64,000 nt of DNA from Bacillus suaedaesalsae (GTDB lineage: Bacteria; Bacillota; Bacilli; Bacillales; SA4), in the NCBI RefSeq assembly GCF_016890225.1, contig NZ_JAFELM010000042.1, forward strand, positions 1-64,000, given 5' to 3'. Made by a program: the position numbers and the translations under genes. The notes below the pieces were generated by a model. The model was not told the origin of the DNA. It saw nothing but the letters and a program-made list of their open reading frames with translations, and ran no database searches. Below, piece by piece: positions 1-7,873 of this stretch. The number at the start of each line of letters is the position of its first letter. Positions within the stretch are counted from its first letter, which is position 1.

Positions 1-879
1 GCTAAGGCCGTTTAATCGTTTTTGGTATCTCTCATGATTATAAAAATGAATGTACTCATTTATCGCAAGAGAAAGATCCTCAAAAGTCTTATATTTATGC
101 AAATAATATTTCTCACATTTTAGTGTTCCAAAAAAGGATTCCATTGGTCCATTATCAATACACCGACCAACTCGTGACATACTTTGTGTCATATTCGCCG
201 CATCTATTTTACGTTTAAATCCTTTAGAGGTGTACTGAAATCCACGGTCACTATGGATAAGTGGTTTTTCCGCAGCTAATAGTACTGTAGCTTGGTCAAG
301 TGTCTTAAATACAAGTTGGTTATTATTAGAATGTCCTAGAACATAACTTATGATTGAACCATCATATAGGTCACGAATCGCACTTAAATAGGCCTTTTTT
401 GATTGACCATACTTAAATTCTGTCACATCCGTAACCCATTTTTCATTTGGTTTTTCCGCGGTAAATTCTCGATTTAATATATTGTCTGCCACATGTTGAG
501 GTGTAGAACGTTTATATTGTTTCCTCTTAATCCTAATGACAGAGCGTAAACCAGCCACTTTCATTAATCGGTAAATTCTTTTATGATTAAGGTTCTCCTC
601 AAACATTCTGTTCATATGAAGCGTCATTTGTCGGTAGCCGAAGGTGTTATCAACCTTTTTATGGAGAATTTTCATCTCTTTAATGATTTCTTCATTCAGT
701 ATTTCTCGGGTAGAAGGGGTACGGTTAAGCCACTTATAGTATGCAGAACGTGCAATTTCAGCGATCTCACAAAGTAAACTAATGCTTAAATTCTCATTTT
801 TGTGAAGCTCCTGAATAGCGATATACTTATCCTCAAATCGGATTAGGCTTATTTTCGCCTCCTTTCGATCTCCTCTAAC
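1..879 (-). CDS. IS3-family transposase OrfB (DDE integrase), C-terminus outside window
   Basis: An uninterrupted frame of 293 codons runs off the left edge. It contains an HTH_21-like segment (FGYRQM) followed by an rve integrase core. The DDE triad is visible as WVTDVTEF, HSDRGFQY and GPMESFFG. No good ATG with a ribosome site lies at its beginning. As in the IS3 family it is expected to be made as an OrfAB fusion after -1 slippage at AAAAAAG (minus strand 885-879); the frame given starts at the first post-slip codon. Because the partner orfA is broken, no full OrfAB protein can be made from this copy. OrfB itself shows no lesion in the part visible. Confidence 0.88.
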
Positions 880-1528
880 TTTTTTAAGAATAAATTCTCC
901 GCACGTAACCGTTCATTTTCTCTTTCTAACTTTTTCATTTGAAGTTCGATTTTCTCTTCTGGAGTAAGCTTAGCTTCTTCTTTCTTAATACCACGTTTAT
1001 CTTTTAGTGCTTCATCTCCGCCACTTCATACTTCTTAACCCATTGATAGACTTGTTGATAAGAAACATTATAAGTATTAGCTGCTTCTTGATAATCTTTT
1101 CCGCTCCCCAAGCAATCAAGTACAATTTGTATTCGTTCTTCCCAAGTTGTTTTTCTTCCCTTAGTCATAGAGCTCGTCCTTCCTTTTGACGTATCCTTTA
1201 AATCTCTATGAGTATTATACTTCTTAATCCACTCGTGGAGGACGGAATGACTTGATATTTCATACTTTTTGACAACCTCAAGTAAAGAGTATTTACCAGA
1301 CAGATAATCACTAACAGCTAAAAGCTTTATTTCCTTCGAGTACCTTTTCCAAGTTGAGGATTCTTTAAGACCTTCAGAACCAAATGTATCAAAACAATAT
1401 TTCCATTTCCTGATTGTGAATTCACTAACCTTATACTGTTTAACGATCTCCGCTAAGGTAAATGACCCATCTTCTCATGCTTCTAATACTTTAATTTTAA
1501 ACTTCGGAGTAAAGGCTCTTTTAGACAT
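849..1528 (-). pseudogene. IS3-family transposase OrfA, broken by a stop and a frameshift
   Basis: The start ATG at 1528 has an ideal ribosome site (AAAGGGGAG, 8-base spacer). The N-terminus MSKRAFTPKFKIKVLEA is followed by an in-frame TGA at 1477-1475 (codon 18), after which the typical OrfA reading resumes. It holds three short HTH-like blocks, including IVKQYKVSEFTIRKW and AANTYNVSYQQVYQW. Near 1025 one base appears to be missing: the frame jumps from KKYEV to GGDEALKDKRGIKKEEAKL, the usual OrfA C-terminal coiled region. The span of 680 bases is not a multiple of three, which fits a single-base indel. The final frame ends at TAA 851-849, just past the slippery site. Confidence 0.85.
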
Positions 1529-1536
1529 AAAAAATA

Positions 1537-1589
1537 CTCCCCTTTAGTAGTCAGATTTTTATTTTTTAATCTGTCTACCTAAAGGGGAG
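1537..1589 (-). promoter_or_regulatory. IS tip hairpin overlapping the orfA ribosome site
   Basis: CTCCCCTTTAG (1537-1547) and CTAAAGGGGAG (1579-1589) are perfect 11-base inverted arms, extended by partly paired TAG/TCAGATT and AATCTG/TCTAC. On the minus strand the inner arm is the orfA Shine-Dalgarno (AAAGGGGAG) and the outer arm is the extreme tip of the element. A transcript entering from the mrp operon would fold and hide the ribosome site, whereas one starting inside the element would lack the outer arm. This protection from read-through is known for other IS elements (IS10, IS50); here it is inferred from sequence. Confidence 0.65.
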
Positions 1590-1593
1590 CATA

Positions 1594-1980
1594 TCAATTT
1601 GCATTGTCCATTTCTTTTTTCTTCTTTTCGATTGCTTGTTCAAGTTCGTTTTTTACACTTTTTTCCCAAAGGGGAATTCCGCTATTGTATGCAGCTCTTG
1701 CAAGCATATGGCCAGACACTGGAAGGGTTAAAAAAATAAAGATTATCCCTAAAATTAACGAGCTGCTTAATTCTTTTTCAAAATATAAAAAGTAAATAAA
1801 AGTTCCTAACAAAATACTAGAGATCCCAAGTGTAGCACCCTTTGAGGCGGCGTGAGAACGTGTGAAAACATCTGGGAGACGAATTAACCCAATTGAACTA
1901 GAAAATATGAAGAAGGTCCCAAATAAAAGGAATAAGGACACTAAGATAGACATTACTGGGCTAATATTAATCTCGATCAT
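1594..1980 (-). CDS. mrpG: Mrp Na+/H+ antiporter subunit G
   Basis: MrpG/MnhG/PhaG family small membrane subunit of the multi-subunit cation/proton antiporter. About three hydrophobic helices fill the first 95 residues, with the family motif GLIRLPDVFTRSHAASKGATLG near residues 33-54, and a charged tail rich in Lys and Glu. The start is ATG 1980, preceded by AAAGGTG; a TTG two codons upstream is also in frame. It overlaps the end of mrpF by 14 bases, so translation is likely coupled. The stop TGA (1596-1594) lies two bases from the IS end, so the last codons may have been altered by the insertion. No terminator lies between it and the IS. Confidence 0.92.
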   Translation of the reverse strand: MIEINISPVMSILVSLFLLFGTFFIFSSSIGLIRLPDVFTRSHAASKGATLGISSILLGTFIYFLYFEKELSSSLILGIIFIFLTLPVSGHMLARAAYNSGIPLWEKSVKNELEQAIEKKKKEMDNAN

Positions 1981-2266
1981 TTTCAATAATCACACCTTTC
2001 TCGATAAATTTTGCAATTGCTATTGTCCCTATAAAAGCCAATATACCAATTAATAAAATAATATCGTTGAAATAGGTTGTTTTTAATTGTATTGCAATTA
2101 ATGCAGCCATTGCAATTAAGTTAATTCCGATACTATCAAGTGCAATGGCGCGGTCAGGGTTTGTCGGTCCTTTAATCGTTCTATACAACAATAACAAAAC
2201 CGAGACGGAAAGGACGAGTAACGATAAAATAATTGATCCGGTTAAGATGGTTGAAAAAATATTCAT
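1967..2266 (-). CDS. mrpF: Mrp Na+/H+ antiporter subunit F
   Basis: MrpF/MnhF/PhaF family, 99 residues with three hydrophobic helices and the conserved stretch GPTNPDRAIALDSIGINL (about residues 33-50), including the family Asp. It is a small inner-membrane subunit of the Mrp complex, which exchanges cytoplasmic Na+ for external H+. Its start overlaps the mrpE stop and its end overlaps mrpG, as expected for an operon whose products are needed in equal amounts. Confidence 0.93.
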   Translation of the reverse strand: MNIFSTILTGSIILSLLVLSVSVLLLLYRTIKGPTNPDRAIALDSIGINLIAMAALIAIQLKTTYFNDIILLIGILAFIGTIAIAKFIEKGVIIENDRD

Positions 2267-2742
2267 TATCTCGTCACCTCCATAATTGCTTCTTCAAATG
2301 TCCCTTTTATAGACTTAATCACTTCATCTTTATCACGAATGTCCATGGCATGTATATATATCGTTCGATAATCCTGTGACACCAATACCGATAATGTTCC
2401 AGGTGTTAACGTAATTAAATTGGCTAATAATGTTATTTCCCAATTCTTTTTTAATTCCGTAGGTAAAGCAATAATACCTGGCTGTATATCTGAATCTTTT
2501 TGATAGACAACCTTTACTATAGCAAGATTTGATAATAGTAGTTCCCAAATAAACAGATAAATGAGCTTGCAAATGGCATAAATTTTAACAAAATAAAATC
2601 TGCCAGGAATATAACGGTTAAAGATAAATAATAATACTAACCCAACTAAAAAGCCTAAAAAGAAGAAATCAAATGAGAAATCCTCCCATAAAAACATCCA
2701 AATGAAAGCGATTAAAATATTTAGAATTAACTGAAAGGCCAT
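2266..2742 (-). CDS. mrpE: Mrp Na+/H+ antiporter subunit E
   Basis: MrpE/MnhE family membrane subunit. The start ATG at 2742 gives MAFQLILNILIAFIW, matching the family N-terminus, with AGGAG nine bases upstream; a GTG at 2748 is too close to that site. N-terminal hydrophobic helices are followed by a soluble C-terminal part containing LLANLITLTPGTLSV, the best-conserved block of this family. The gene ends in a one-base overlap with mrpF and begins just after mrpD. Confidence 0.92.
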   Translation of the reverse strand: MAFQLILNILIAFIWMFLWEDFSFDFFFLGFLVGLVLLFIFNRYIPGRFYFVKIYAICKLIYLFIWELLLSNLAIVKVVYQKDSDIQPGIIALPTELKKNWEITLLANLITLTPGTLSVLVSQDYRTIYIHAMDIRDKDEVIKSIKGTFEEAIMEVTR

Positions 2743-2748
2743 GAGCAC

Positions 2749-4236
2749 CTACTCCTTTATCACATTTTCAATATAGTAGGAAGGACTCGCCAAAACGTCA
2801 CCTATAAACTGAACATAAGGATAAACAACTTCTGCTCCTAAGCCTAGAAAGATCGAGAAGGCTAGTAAAAATGAAACTGGAGGAACAATTCCTTTCATCG
2901 AAACATGTTTTCCATTATATTCCTTTTCCTCTCCCCAAAATGCTGTAATAAAAATTCTAATAACAGATAGGAGAATAAGGAGACTTAATAATAGCGCCAA
3001 TATAATGGCAAAGTAATGGCCTTCTTCTAACCCACCACGTACCAATAGATATTTACCGATAAAACCACTGAATGGAGGAATTCCAGCTACAACTAACGCC
3101 GAAACAAAGAATAGCCATCCTAATAGCGGATAACGATGAATGAGTCCACCCATTTTACGAATGTCTGTTGTACCTGTTATTGAAACAACAGTTCCTGCTA
3201 ATAAGAACAGTGCGCATTTAATGATCATGTCATGAATTAGGTAATATACAGCACCTGCAAGAGAAGTAACACTAAAGACTCCAATGCCTATTAGCATAAA
3301 TCCGACAGCTGGAATGATATTATAAGCTATTATTAGCTTGATATTGTGTGTTGAGAGTGCGCCAACTACGCCAAATAATATAGTTAGAACACCTATAATA
3401 ATAAAGATTTGGTGTGTAAATTGAGCTTCATATCCGAATATAACGGTGAATGTACGAAGAATTGAGTAGATCCCGACCTTCGTTAGCAACGACCCAAATA
3501 GAGCTGCTACAACAGGATGTGGTACTGCATATGATTTGGGTAACCAGAAATATAGCGGGAATAGTGCACCTTTTGTTGCGAAAACGAAAAATAACATAAC
3601 TGCTATTGTTGTTAAAATTCCGGCTTGTTCAATTTCTCCAACTCGCATACCTAGTTGTGCTATGTTAACCGTACCTGTTACCGAATATAAAAATGCTATT
3701 GTCGTAACAAAGATTATAGATGAAAAAACATTGATTAATACATACTTCACTGATTCTCGTAATTGTTCTTTGCCACTACCGAAAATAATTAATGCATAGG
3801 ACGACATGAGGAGTACTTCAAAAAATACAAAAAGGTTGAATAAATCTCCTGTTAAGAATGCACCGGAAACACCAGCAATTAAAAAGTGATAAAACACGTA
3901 AAAGAAATAACGGTGTTCGAGAGCTTTAATTGTATAAAAGGAATACATCGCAATTGCGACTGAAATGATGTTTGTTGTTGTGACAAGTAACATCGCTAAT
4001 TCATCAGCCACGACCACAATTCCAAACGGTGCTTTCCAATCTCCCGTTTCCAATACAATCGGTCCATGGTTAAAGACATAAATGGTTAAGAAGAATGATA
4101 ATAAAAGCTGAGCAATAGTAAATATAGCGGTCATGACTCGTGTAGCAACAGGTTTCTTATGAATAAAGATAGCTAAAATTCCTGCTATAACGGGCAATAA
4201 TACCGGTAATATGGCTAAATTGTTAAAGTTACTCAT
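2749..4236 (-). CDS. mrpD: Mrp Na+/H+ antiporter subunit D (NuoM/N-like)
   Basis: A 495-residue polytopic protein of the proton-conducting membrane transporter family (Proton_antipo_M), homologous to complex I subunits NuoM and NuoN. Conserved features include the TM5-region FNLFVFFEVLLMSSYALI with its key Glu, KGALFPLYFWLPKSYAVPHP with the TM7 Lys, and a Lys in the IIKCALFLLAG helix. The start ATG overlaps the end of mrpC by eight bases. In the Mrp complex MrpD is one of the two large candidate ion-translocating subunits. Confidence 0.95.
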   Translation of the reverse strand: MSNFNNLAILPVLLPVIAGILAIFIHKKPVATRVMTAIFTIAQLLLSFFLTIYVFNHGPIVLETGDWKAPFGIVVVADELAMLLVTTTNIISVAIAMYSFYTIKALEHRYFFYVFYHFLIAGVSGAFLTGDLFNLFVFFEVLLMSSYALIIFGSGKEQLRESVKYVLINVFSSIIFVTTIAFLYSVTGTVNIAQLGMRVGEIEQAGILTTIAVMLFFVFATKGALFPLYFWLPKSYAVPHPVVAALFGSLLTKVGIYSILRTFTVIFGYEAQFTHQIFIIIGVLTILFGVVGALSTHNIKLIIAYNIIPAVGFMLIGIGVFSVTSLAGAVYYLIHDMIIKCALFLLAGTVVSITGTTDIRKMGGLIHRYPLLGWLFFVSALVVAGIPPFSGFIGKYLLVRGGLEEGHYFAIILALLLSLLILLSVIRIFITAFWGEEKEYNGKHVSMKGIVPPVSFLLAFSIFLGLGAEVVYPYVQFIGDVLASPSYYIENVIKE

Positions 4237-4567
4237 TGTCCGTTCCCCTTAGTTCTTCTAGGTTATCTGTCCCGTTTGTTTTGTATGCCTTGTATGCCAA
4301 AACTAATAAAAATGAAGTGATACCAAAGCTAATAACAATGGATGTTAAAATTAAAGCTTGTGGTAATGGGTCAGTGTAGGTGGTGACTCCATCCTTTAAA
4401 ATGGGAGGTGCACCACTTCGAAGTCCTCCCATTGTTAAAATAAATAAATGAGCCCCATGTGAAAGCAAAACCGTACCAAATATAACTTTCATTAACCGTT
4501 TCTGTAATAATAAATAAACCCCGCATGTAAATAAAATTCCAGAGAGAATCGACATAATGACTTCCAC
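4229..4567 (-). CDS. mrpC: Mrp Na+/H+ antiporter subunit C (NuoK-like)
   Basis: MnhC/MrpC family, 112 residues, homologous to NuoK, with three hydrophobic helices. Conserved stretches are LLSHGAHLF and DPLPQALILTSIVISFG. The GTG at 4567 is chosen because it gives the family N-terminus MEVIMS and has GGGAGATG at a suitable distance; an internal ATG at 4555 lacks a good site. Its start directly abuts the mrpA stop codon (TAA then GTG). The mrpB gene that separates mrpA and mrpC in B. subtilis and Staphylococcus is therefore not here. Confidence 0.94.
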   Translation of the reverse strand: MEVIMSILSGILFTCGVYLLLQKRLMKVIFGTVLLSHGAHLFILTMGGLRSGAPPILKDGVTTYTDPLPQALILTSIVISFGITSFLLVLAYKAYKTNGTDNLEELRGTDNE

Positions 4568-6907
4568 TTATTCAACATCTCCCTTTTTCTTATAATTAAT
4601 TAGAGCTAATATTCCAAGAGCTGCGACACCAAGTACACTAATTTCAAACATTGTATCAAGGCCTCTCATATCGACTAAGATGACATTGACGATGTTATTT
4701 CCTCCACCAAGGGTATAAGACGTTTCAACAAAGTAACTGGATATAGAATCAAACCATTTTGAGCTATGAGATGATAAACCAACTAGCGTAATGAAAATTC
4801 CGAAAGAAACGGAAATAACTAAATTAATAAAGTTGTTTGTTTTTGACTCTTTTTCTTCTTTCAGTTTTGGTAAATGATAGAAGGCAAGTAAGAATAATGA
4901 TACCGTGACCGTTTCAACAATTAATTGAGTGAGTGCCAAATCTGGTGCTGAGTAAAATACGAATAATAACGATAATCCGTATCCGACAACCCCTAAAACT
5001 AGAATACCTGCGATTCGGTTTGAGATAAACAATACAGAAATAGCTGCAATCATCATCGTGACAGCAATCGCAATCTCTGGAATAGATAATGTTGCGCCAT
5101 TAAACGTAAATGCCCACCCATCAGTTTTGATAAATGTATACAATCCAACAACTGTCATAAAACCAATGATCATTCTTACATAATTTTTTAAAGAACCAGT
5201 CATATATGATGTTGTTACAAGTTTTGATCCTTTTATTAATCCATCAAGAATGTAATCATACCCCTTATTCATGCTCCAAGAACCAGGTATTCTATTATAT
5301 ACCCGTACCCATTTCTCTCTTGTAAGGAACAGTATGATTCCGACAACTAACACAGTTAATGACATAAACAACGGTAAATTATAAAATCCATGCCAGAATT
5401 TAATATGAGTTTGTGATACTTCTCCCATCACTGCAGATGTTGCAGGAGTTAGCAAATAATGATTGAATGGGCCAGGGAAAAGAGCAATAACAACTATTAA
5501 AGTCACTAACACAATAGGTGATAAAAGCATTCCGAAAGGAGGATCATGAGGTTTCCTCTCAAGCTTATCTAGCTGGATCTTCCCTGTAAACGTTTTAAAG
5601 AACAAAATCATAGAATACACAAATGTAAAAATACTTCCTAAGAGGGCGATAAAGGGAATAAACGGTCCAATTGACTGGTAGATTGTCCCTGCTTCCTCAC
5701 TTAAGTCTACAGTTGCATCGAAGAACATTTCTTTACTTAAAAAGCCGTTAAAGATAGGAAGCGGAACTCCAGCCATTGAAAATACACCGAATATCGCTAG
5801 AGTTGCAGTTATTGGCATTAATGTATACAATCCACCTAATCTTCTAATATCACGAGTACCTGTCTCGTGATCGACAATACCAGCTACCATGAAGAGACTT
5901 CCTTTGAAGGTAGCATGATTAAGAATATGGAAAATTGCTGCAAAGACAGCTACACCTGTTCCAAAGCCTAACATAGCCATAATCATTCCAAGCTGACTAA
6001 TTGTAGAGTATGCTAGAATTCCTTTTAAATCCGTTTGCTTCACTGCCATGTAAGATCCCCAACATAATGTAAGGAGACCTATCGAAGATACAATGATGAA
6101 GAATTCATCTGTTCCAGCAAATATTAATGATAAACGGGCAACTAAATAAATCCCTGCTTTGACCATCGTAGCGGAGTGTAGGTATGCACTAACCGGAGTA
6201 GGTGCTTCCATCGCGTCAGGTAGCCAAATATGAAATGGAAACTGAGCAGACTTAGTAAATGCCCCTGTGAGAATTAGTATTAAAATAGCAATAAAATAAG
6301 GACTATTTGTAATGAGTTCACTATTTTCAATCATTTCTCTAATGCTAGATGTATCGGTTAAAATTGACATCCAAACAAATCCTGCAAACATCGCCAAGCC
6401 ACCGAGAACCGTGATAAGCATAGATTTTAATGCACCGTATCTAGATTTTTCTCTATAATTCCAGAAACCAATTAATAAAAAGGATGAAAGACTAGTGAGT
6501 TCCCAAAAGACATAGAAAACAAATACGTTATCAGAGAATACAATGCCAAGCATTGCAGTCATGAATATTAAAAGATACGTATAAAAATGACCCAGTTTTT
6601 CAGTCTTATGTAAGTAGAAAATAGAATATAAAACGACTAAGCTGCCAATCCCGGATATTAGCAACCCAAATAATATACTTAGTCCATCTACATATAAATC
6701 ATAATTGATGCCCAGTGATGGGAGCCAATTAAAAGTAAGATGAAAGGGGTGATCTACTATTTTAGGTAAATAGGAAAGTAAATAAACAAAAATGCTAATA
6801 GGAATTAGTAAGACCATCCAACCTGTATGTATTCGTTTTATATTTTGATAGAGGATCGGTGTGAATATTGAAAAAAGCAATGGTGCAATGATAAGAAAGT
6901 GAAGCAT
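4568..6907 (-). CDS. mrpA: Mrp Na+/H+ antiporter subunit A (NuoL-like)
   Basis: A 779-residue polytopic subunit. The N-terminal two thirds are NuoL-like (Oxidored_q1_N then Proton_antipo_M), with VFYVFWELTSLSSFLLIGFW and the channel block KSAQFPFHIWLPDAMEAPTP. The C-terminal part carries the MrpA-specific DUF4040-like segment (YSAPDLALTQLIVETVTV) and ends with NVILVDMRGLDTMFEISVLG. The length is close to the usual 800 residues, so there is no added MrpB (MnhB) domain. The start ATG at 6907 has GGAGG upstream. As the first gene of the operon it is probably transcribed from the promoter at 6946-6975. Confidence 0.95.
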   Translation of the reverse strand: MLHFLIIAPLLFSIFTPILYQNIKRIHTGWMVLLIPISIFVYLLSYLPKIVDHPFHLTFNWLPSLGINYDLYVDGLSILFGLLISGIGSLVVLYSIFYLHKTEKLGHFYTYLLIFMTAMLGIVFSDNVFVFYVFWELTSLSSFLLIGFWNYREKSRYGALKSMLITVLGGLAMFAGFVWMSILTDTSSIREMIENSELITNSPYFIAILILILTGAFTKSAQFPFHIWLPDAMEAPTPVSAYLHSATMVKAGIYLVARLSLIFAGTDEFFIIVSSIGLLTLCWGSYMAVKQTDLKGILAYSTISQLGMIMAMLGFGTGVAVFAAIFHILNHATFKGSLFMVAGIVDHETGTRDIRRLGGLYTLMPITATLAIFGVFSMAGVPLPIFNGFLSKEMFFDATVDLSEEAGTIYQSIGPFIPFIALLGSIFTFVYSMILFFKTFTGKIQLDKLERKPHDPPFGMLLSPIVLVTLIVVIALFPGPFNHYLLTPATSAVMGEVSQTHIKFWHGFYNLPLFMSLTVLVVGIILFLTREKWVRVYNRIPGSWSMNKGYDYILDGLIKGSKLVTTSYMTGSLKNYVRMIIGFMTVVGLYTFIKTDGWAFTFNGATLSIPEIAIAVTMMIAAISVLFISNRIAGILVLGVVGYGLSLLFVFYSAPDLALTQLIVETVTVSLFLLAFYHLPKLKEEKESKTNNFINLVISVSFGIFITLVGLSSHSSKWFDSISSYFVETSYTLGGGNNIVNVILVDMRGLDTMFEISVLGVAALGILALINYKKKGDVE

Positions 6908-6945
6908 CTCTTAATCCTCCTTTACAATAATTTTCTCTTCTTTTA

Positions 6946-6975
6946 ATTGTACCCACATTTTTAATATAACTTCAA
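6946..6975 (-). promoter_or_regulatory. Putative sigma-A promoter of the mrp operon
   Basis: On the minus strand TTGAAG (6975-6970) and TACAAT (6951-6946) are separated by 18 bases, about 39 bases before the mrpA start. The match to the sigma-A consensus is fair. No other good promoter was seen in the 150-base gap. Confidence 0.45.
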
Positions 6976-7059
6976 CTAATAACCCTATAATAAATGTGAA
7001 AAAAACTGTATGAAATCAGGATTTTAAATACATATTAAATAAGAAAGGATGTGCAAAAT

Positions 7060-7506
7060 ATGCGTAATTTTTTCTTATTAATTCTTTTCATAGTTTTCAC
7101 TTCTGGTTGTTCTGCAGGAAAAGACAATCAAGAAACTTTATTGCCAAGGGAATATTACCGCACCATTATGAATAATGCCGATATTGGGGTTGCTTTATAC
7201 AAACCAAAGGATGAAATGTATGGAATCATTCCAACTATTATTGAACACGAAAAAATAAGTGATGCAATCTACGTTACCCACGAGGGAAAAACATATTTAG
7301 GTGTGAAAATTAAACCTTATCACAGGAATGTGAGAAATGAAGTGCTTGAAGAATTATCTTCTATAACGTCTGTATCAGTAGGAAATATAATAGATGATCC
7401 AAGAAAATACCGAACGATGGAAGAGTTAGTACATGATAAGGAAATGTATGGCATAAATGAAGAATGGAATAAGGAGTGGTCGAGTTTTATTGAACAATTA
7501 AAATGA
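7060..7506 (+). CDS. Small lipoprotein of unknown function
   Basis: The protein has 148 residues starting at ATG 7060, which lies 10 bases after AAAGGA; the in-frame GTG at 7051 is only one base from that site and is rejected. The N-terminus MRNFFLLILFIVFTSGC is a lipoprotein signal peptide with a lipobox ending in Cys17, so the mature protein should be anchored to the outer face of the membrane. The rest is charged and soluble, with a pattern (YVTHEGKTYLGVKI then a helix) faintly like the YhcN/YlaJ sporulation lipoproteins; I would not assign it on that basis. B. subtilis has the unrelated lipoprotein yqeF next to sda. It converges on sda and shares a terminator with it. Confidence 0.75.
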   Translation: MRNFFLLILFIVFTSGCSAGKDNQETLLPREYYRTIMNNADIGVALYKPKDEMYGIIPTIIEHEKISDAIYVTHEGKTYLGVKIKPYHRNVRNEVLEELSSITSVSVGNIIDDPRKYRTMEELVHDKEMYGINEEWNKEWSSFIEQLK

Positions 7507-7520
7507 GATATTCATAAGAA

Positions 7521-7550
7521 AAGAGCCGATCTATATAATCGGCTCTTCTT
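7521..7550. terminator. Bidirectional terminator between the lipoprotein gene and sda
   Basis: AAGAGCCGAT and ATCGGCTCTT form a perfect 10-bp stem (7521-7530, 7538-7547) around a 7-base loop. T-rich tails occur on both strands, and the better one is on the minus strand. It lies between two convergent stop codons. Confidence 0.8.
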
Positions 7551-7564
7551 ACTATGTCTTTGGA

Positions 7565-7705
7565 TTATGACGAAAGTTTAATCTTATGTCCAAATGATCT
7601 GCGTTTAATTTCGATTTCAATTAAGTGGATAAATTCTGGGCTAAGCTTTAACTCTATTGCTTTATAATACGATTCAATAAGTAGCTCATCAGATAATTTT
7701 TTCAT
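7565..7705 (-). CDS. sda: Sda, sporulation histidine kinase inhibitor (46 aa)
   Basis: The 46-residue protein begins [20 protein letters not shown] and ends in [16 protein letters not shown], which is nearly the B. subtilis Sda pattern. Sda forms an antiparallel helical hairpin that binds the dimerisation domain of KinA and blocks phosphorelay entry when replication is perturbed. The location next to yqeG is the same as in B. subtilis. The ATG lies 21 bases from the strong AAGGAGGTGGG at 7737-7727, with a short leader frame and a hairpin in between (see 7702-7737). DnaA boxes lie upstream (7874-7982), matching the known DnaA control of sda. Confidence 0.93.
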   Translation of the reverse strand: MKKLSDELLIESYYKAIELKLSPEFIHLIEIEIKRRSFGHKIKLSS

Positions 7706-7737
7706 AATGTTTGCCGAACTGGCAAGCCCACCTCCTT
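7702..7737 (-). promoter_or_regulatory. sda translation leader: SD, 7-codon leader frame, hairpin
   Basis: Reading the minus strand, AAGGAGGTGGG (7737-7727) is followed five bases later by TTG, opening the frame TTG-CCA-GTT-CGG-CAA-ACA-TTA-TGA. Its stop overlaps the sda start as ATGA (7705-7702). The same bases form a TTGCC/GGCAA stem (7725-7721, 7715-7711) with a 5-base loop. Either the leader is translated and couples sda, or the hairpin folds and brings the SD within normal distance of the ATG. Both are inferences. Confidence 0.6.
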
Positions 7738-7873
7738 AATTTTTTTTCAGCATTTACGTATTAATAGTTGTTGAAATGTTGGTCTATTTAATTATGTGTC
7801 TGCATATAATAGTAAGTTGTTTTTTTATGTAATTTTAATCTATCATGATTTAATTTGGAGAACAACCGTTCTG

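Larger units (their letters stand above)
1..1591 (-). mobile_element. IS3-family (IS150-like) insertion sequence, one end
   Basis: The minus strand carries the two-frame transposase layout of IS3-family elements: an orfA with helix-turn-helix repeats, an A6G slippery heptamer (879-885), and an orfB DDE integrase. The 5' end of the element is placed at about 1591, where the minus strand reads TGCTCCCCTTTAG; IS3-family ends normally begin with TG. The other end lies beyond position 1, so the matching inverted repeat and target duplication cannot be checked. The element sits two bases after the mrpG stop codon in the same orientation. orfA carries two inactivating changes, so this copy is probably not self-mobile. 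Confidence 0.9.

Noticed and set aside
583-1189. Plus-strand frames of 60-64 codons in the IS
   Set aside because: They are antisense to the transposase genes and carry no family features.
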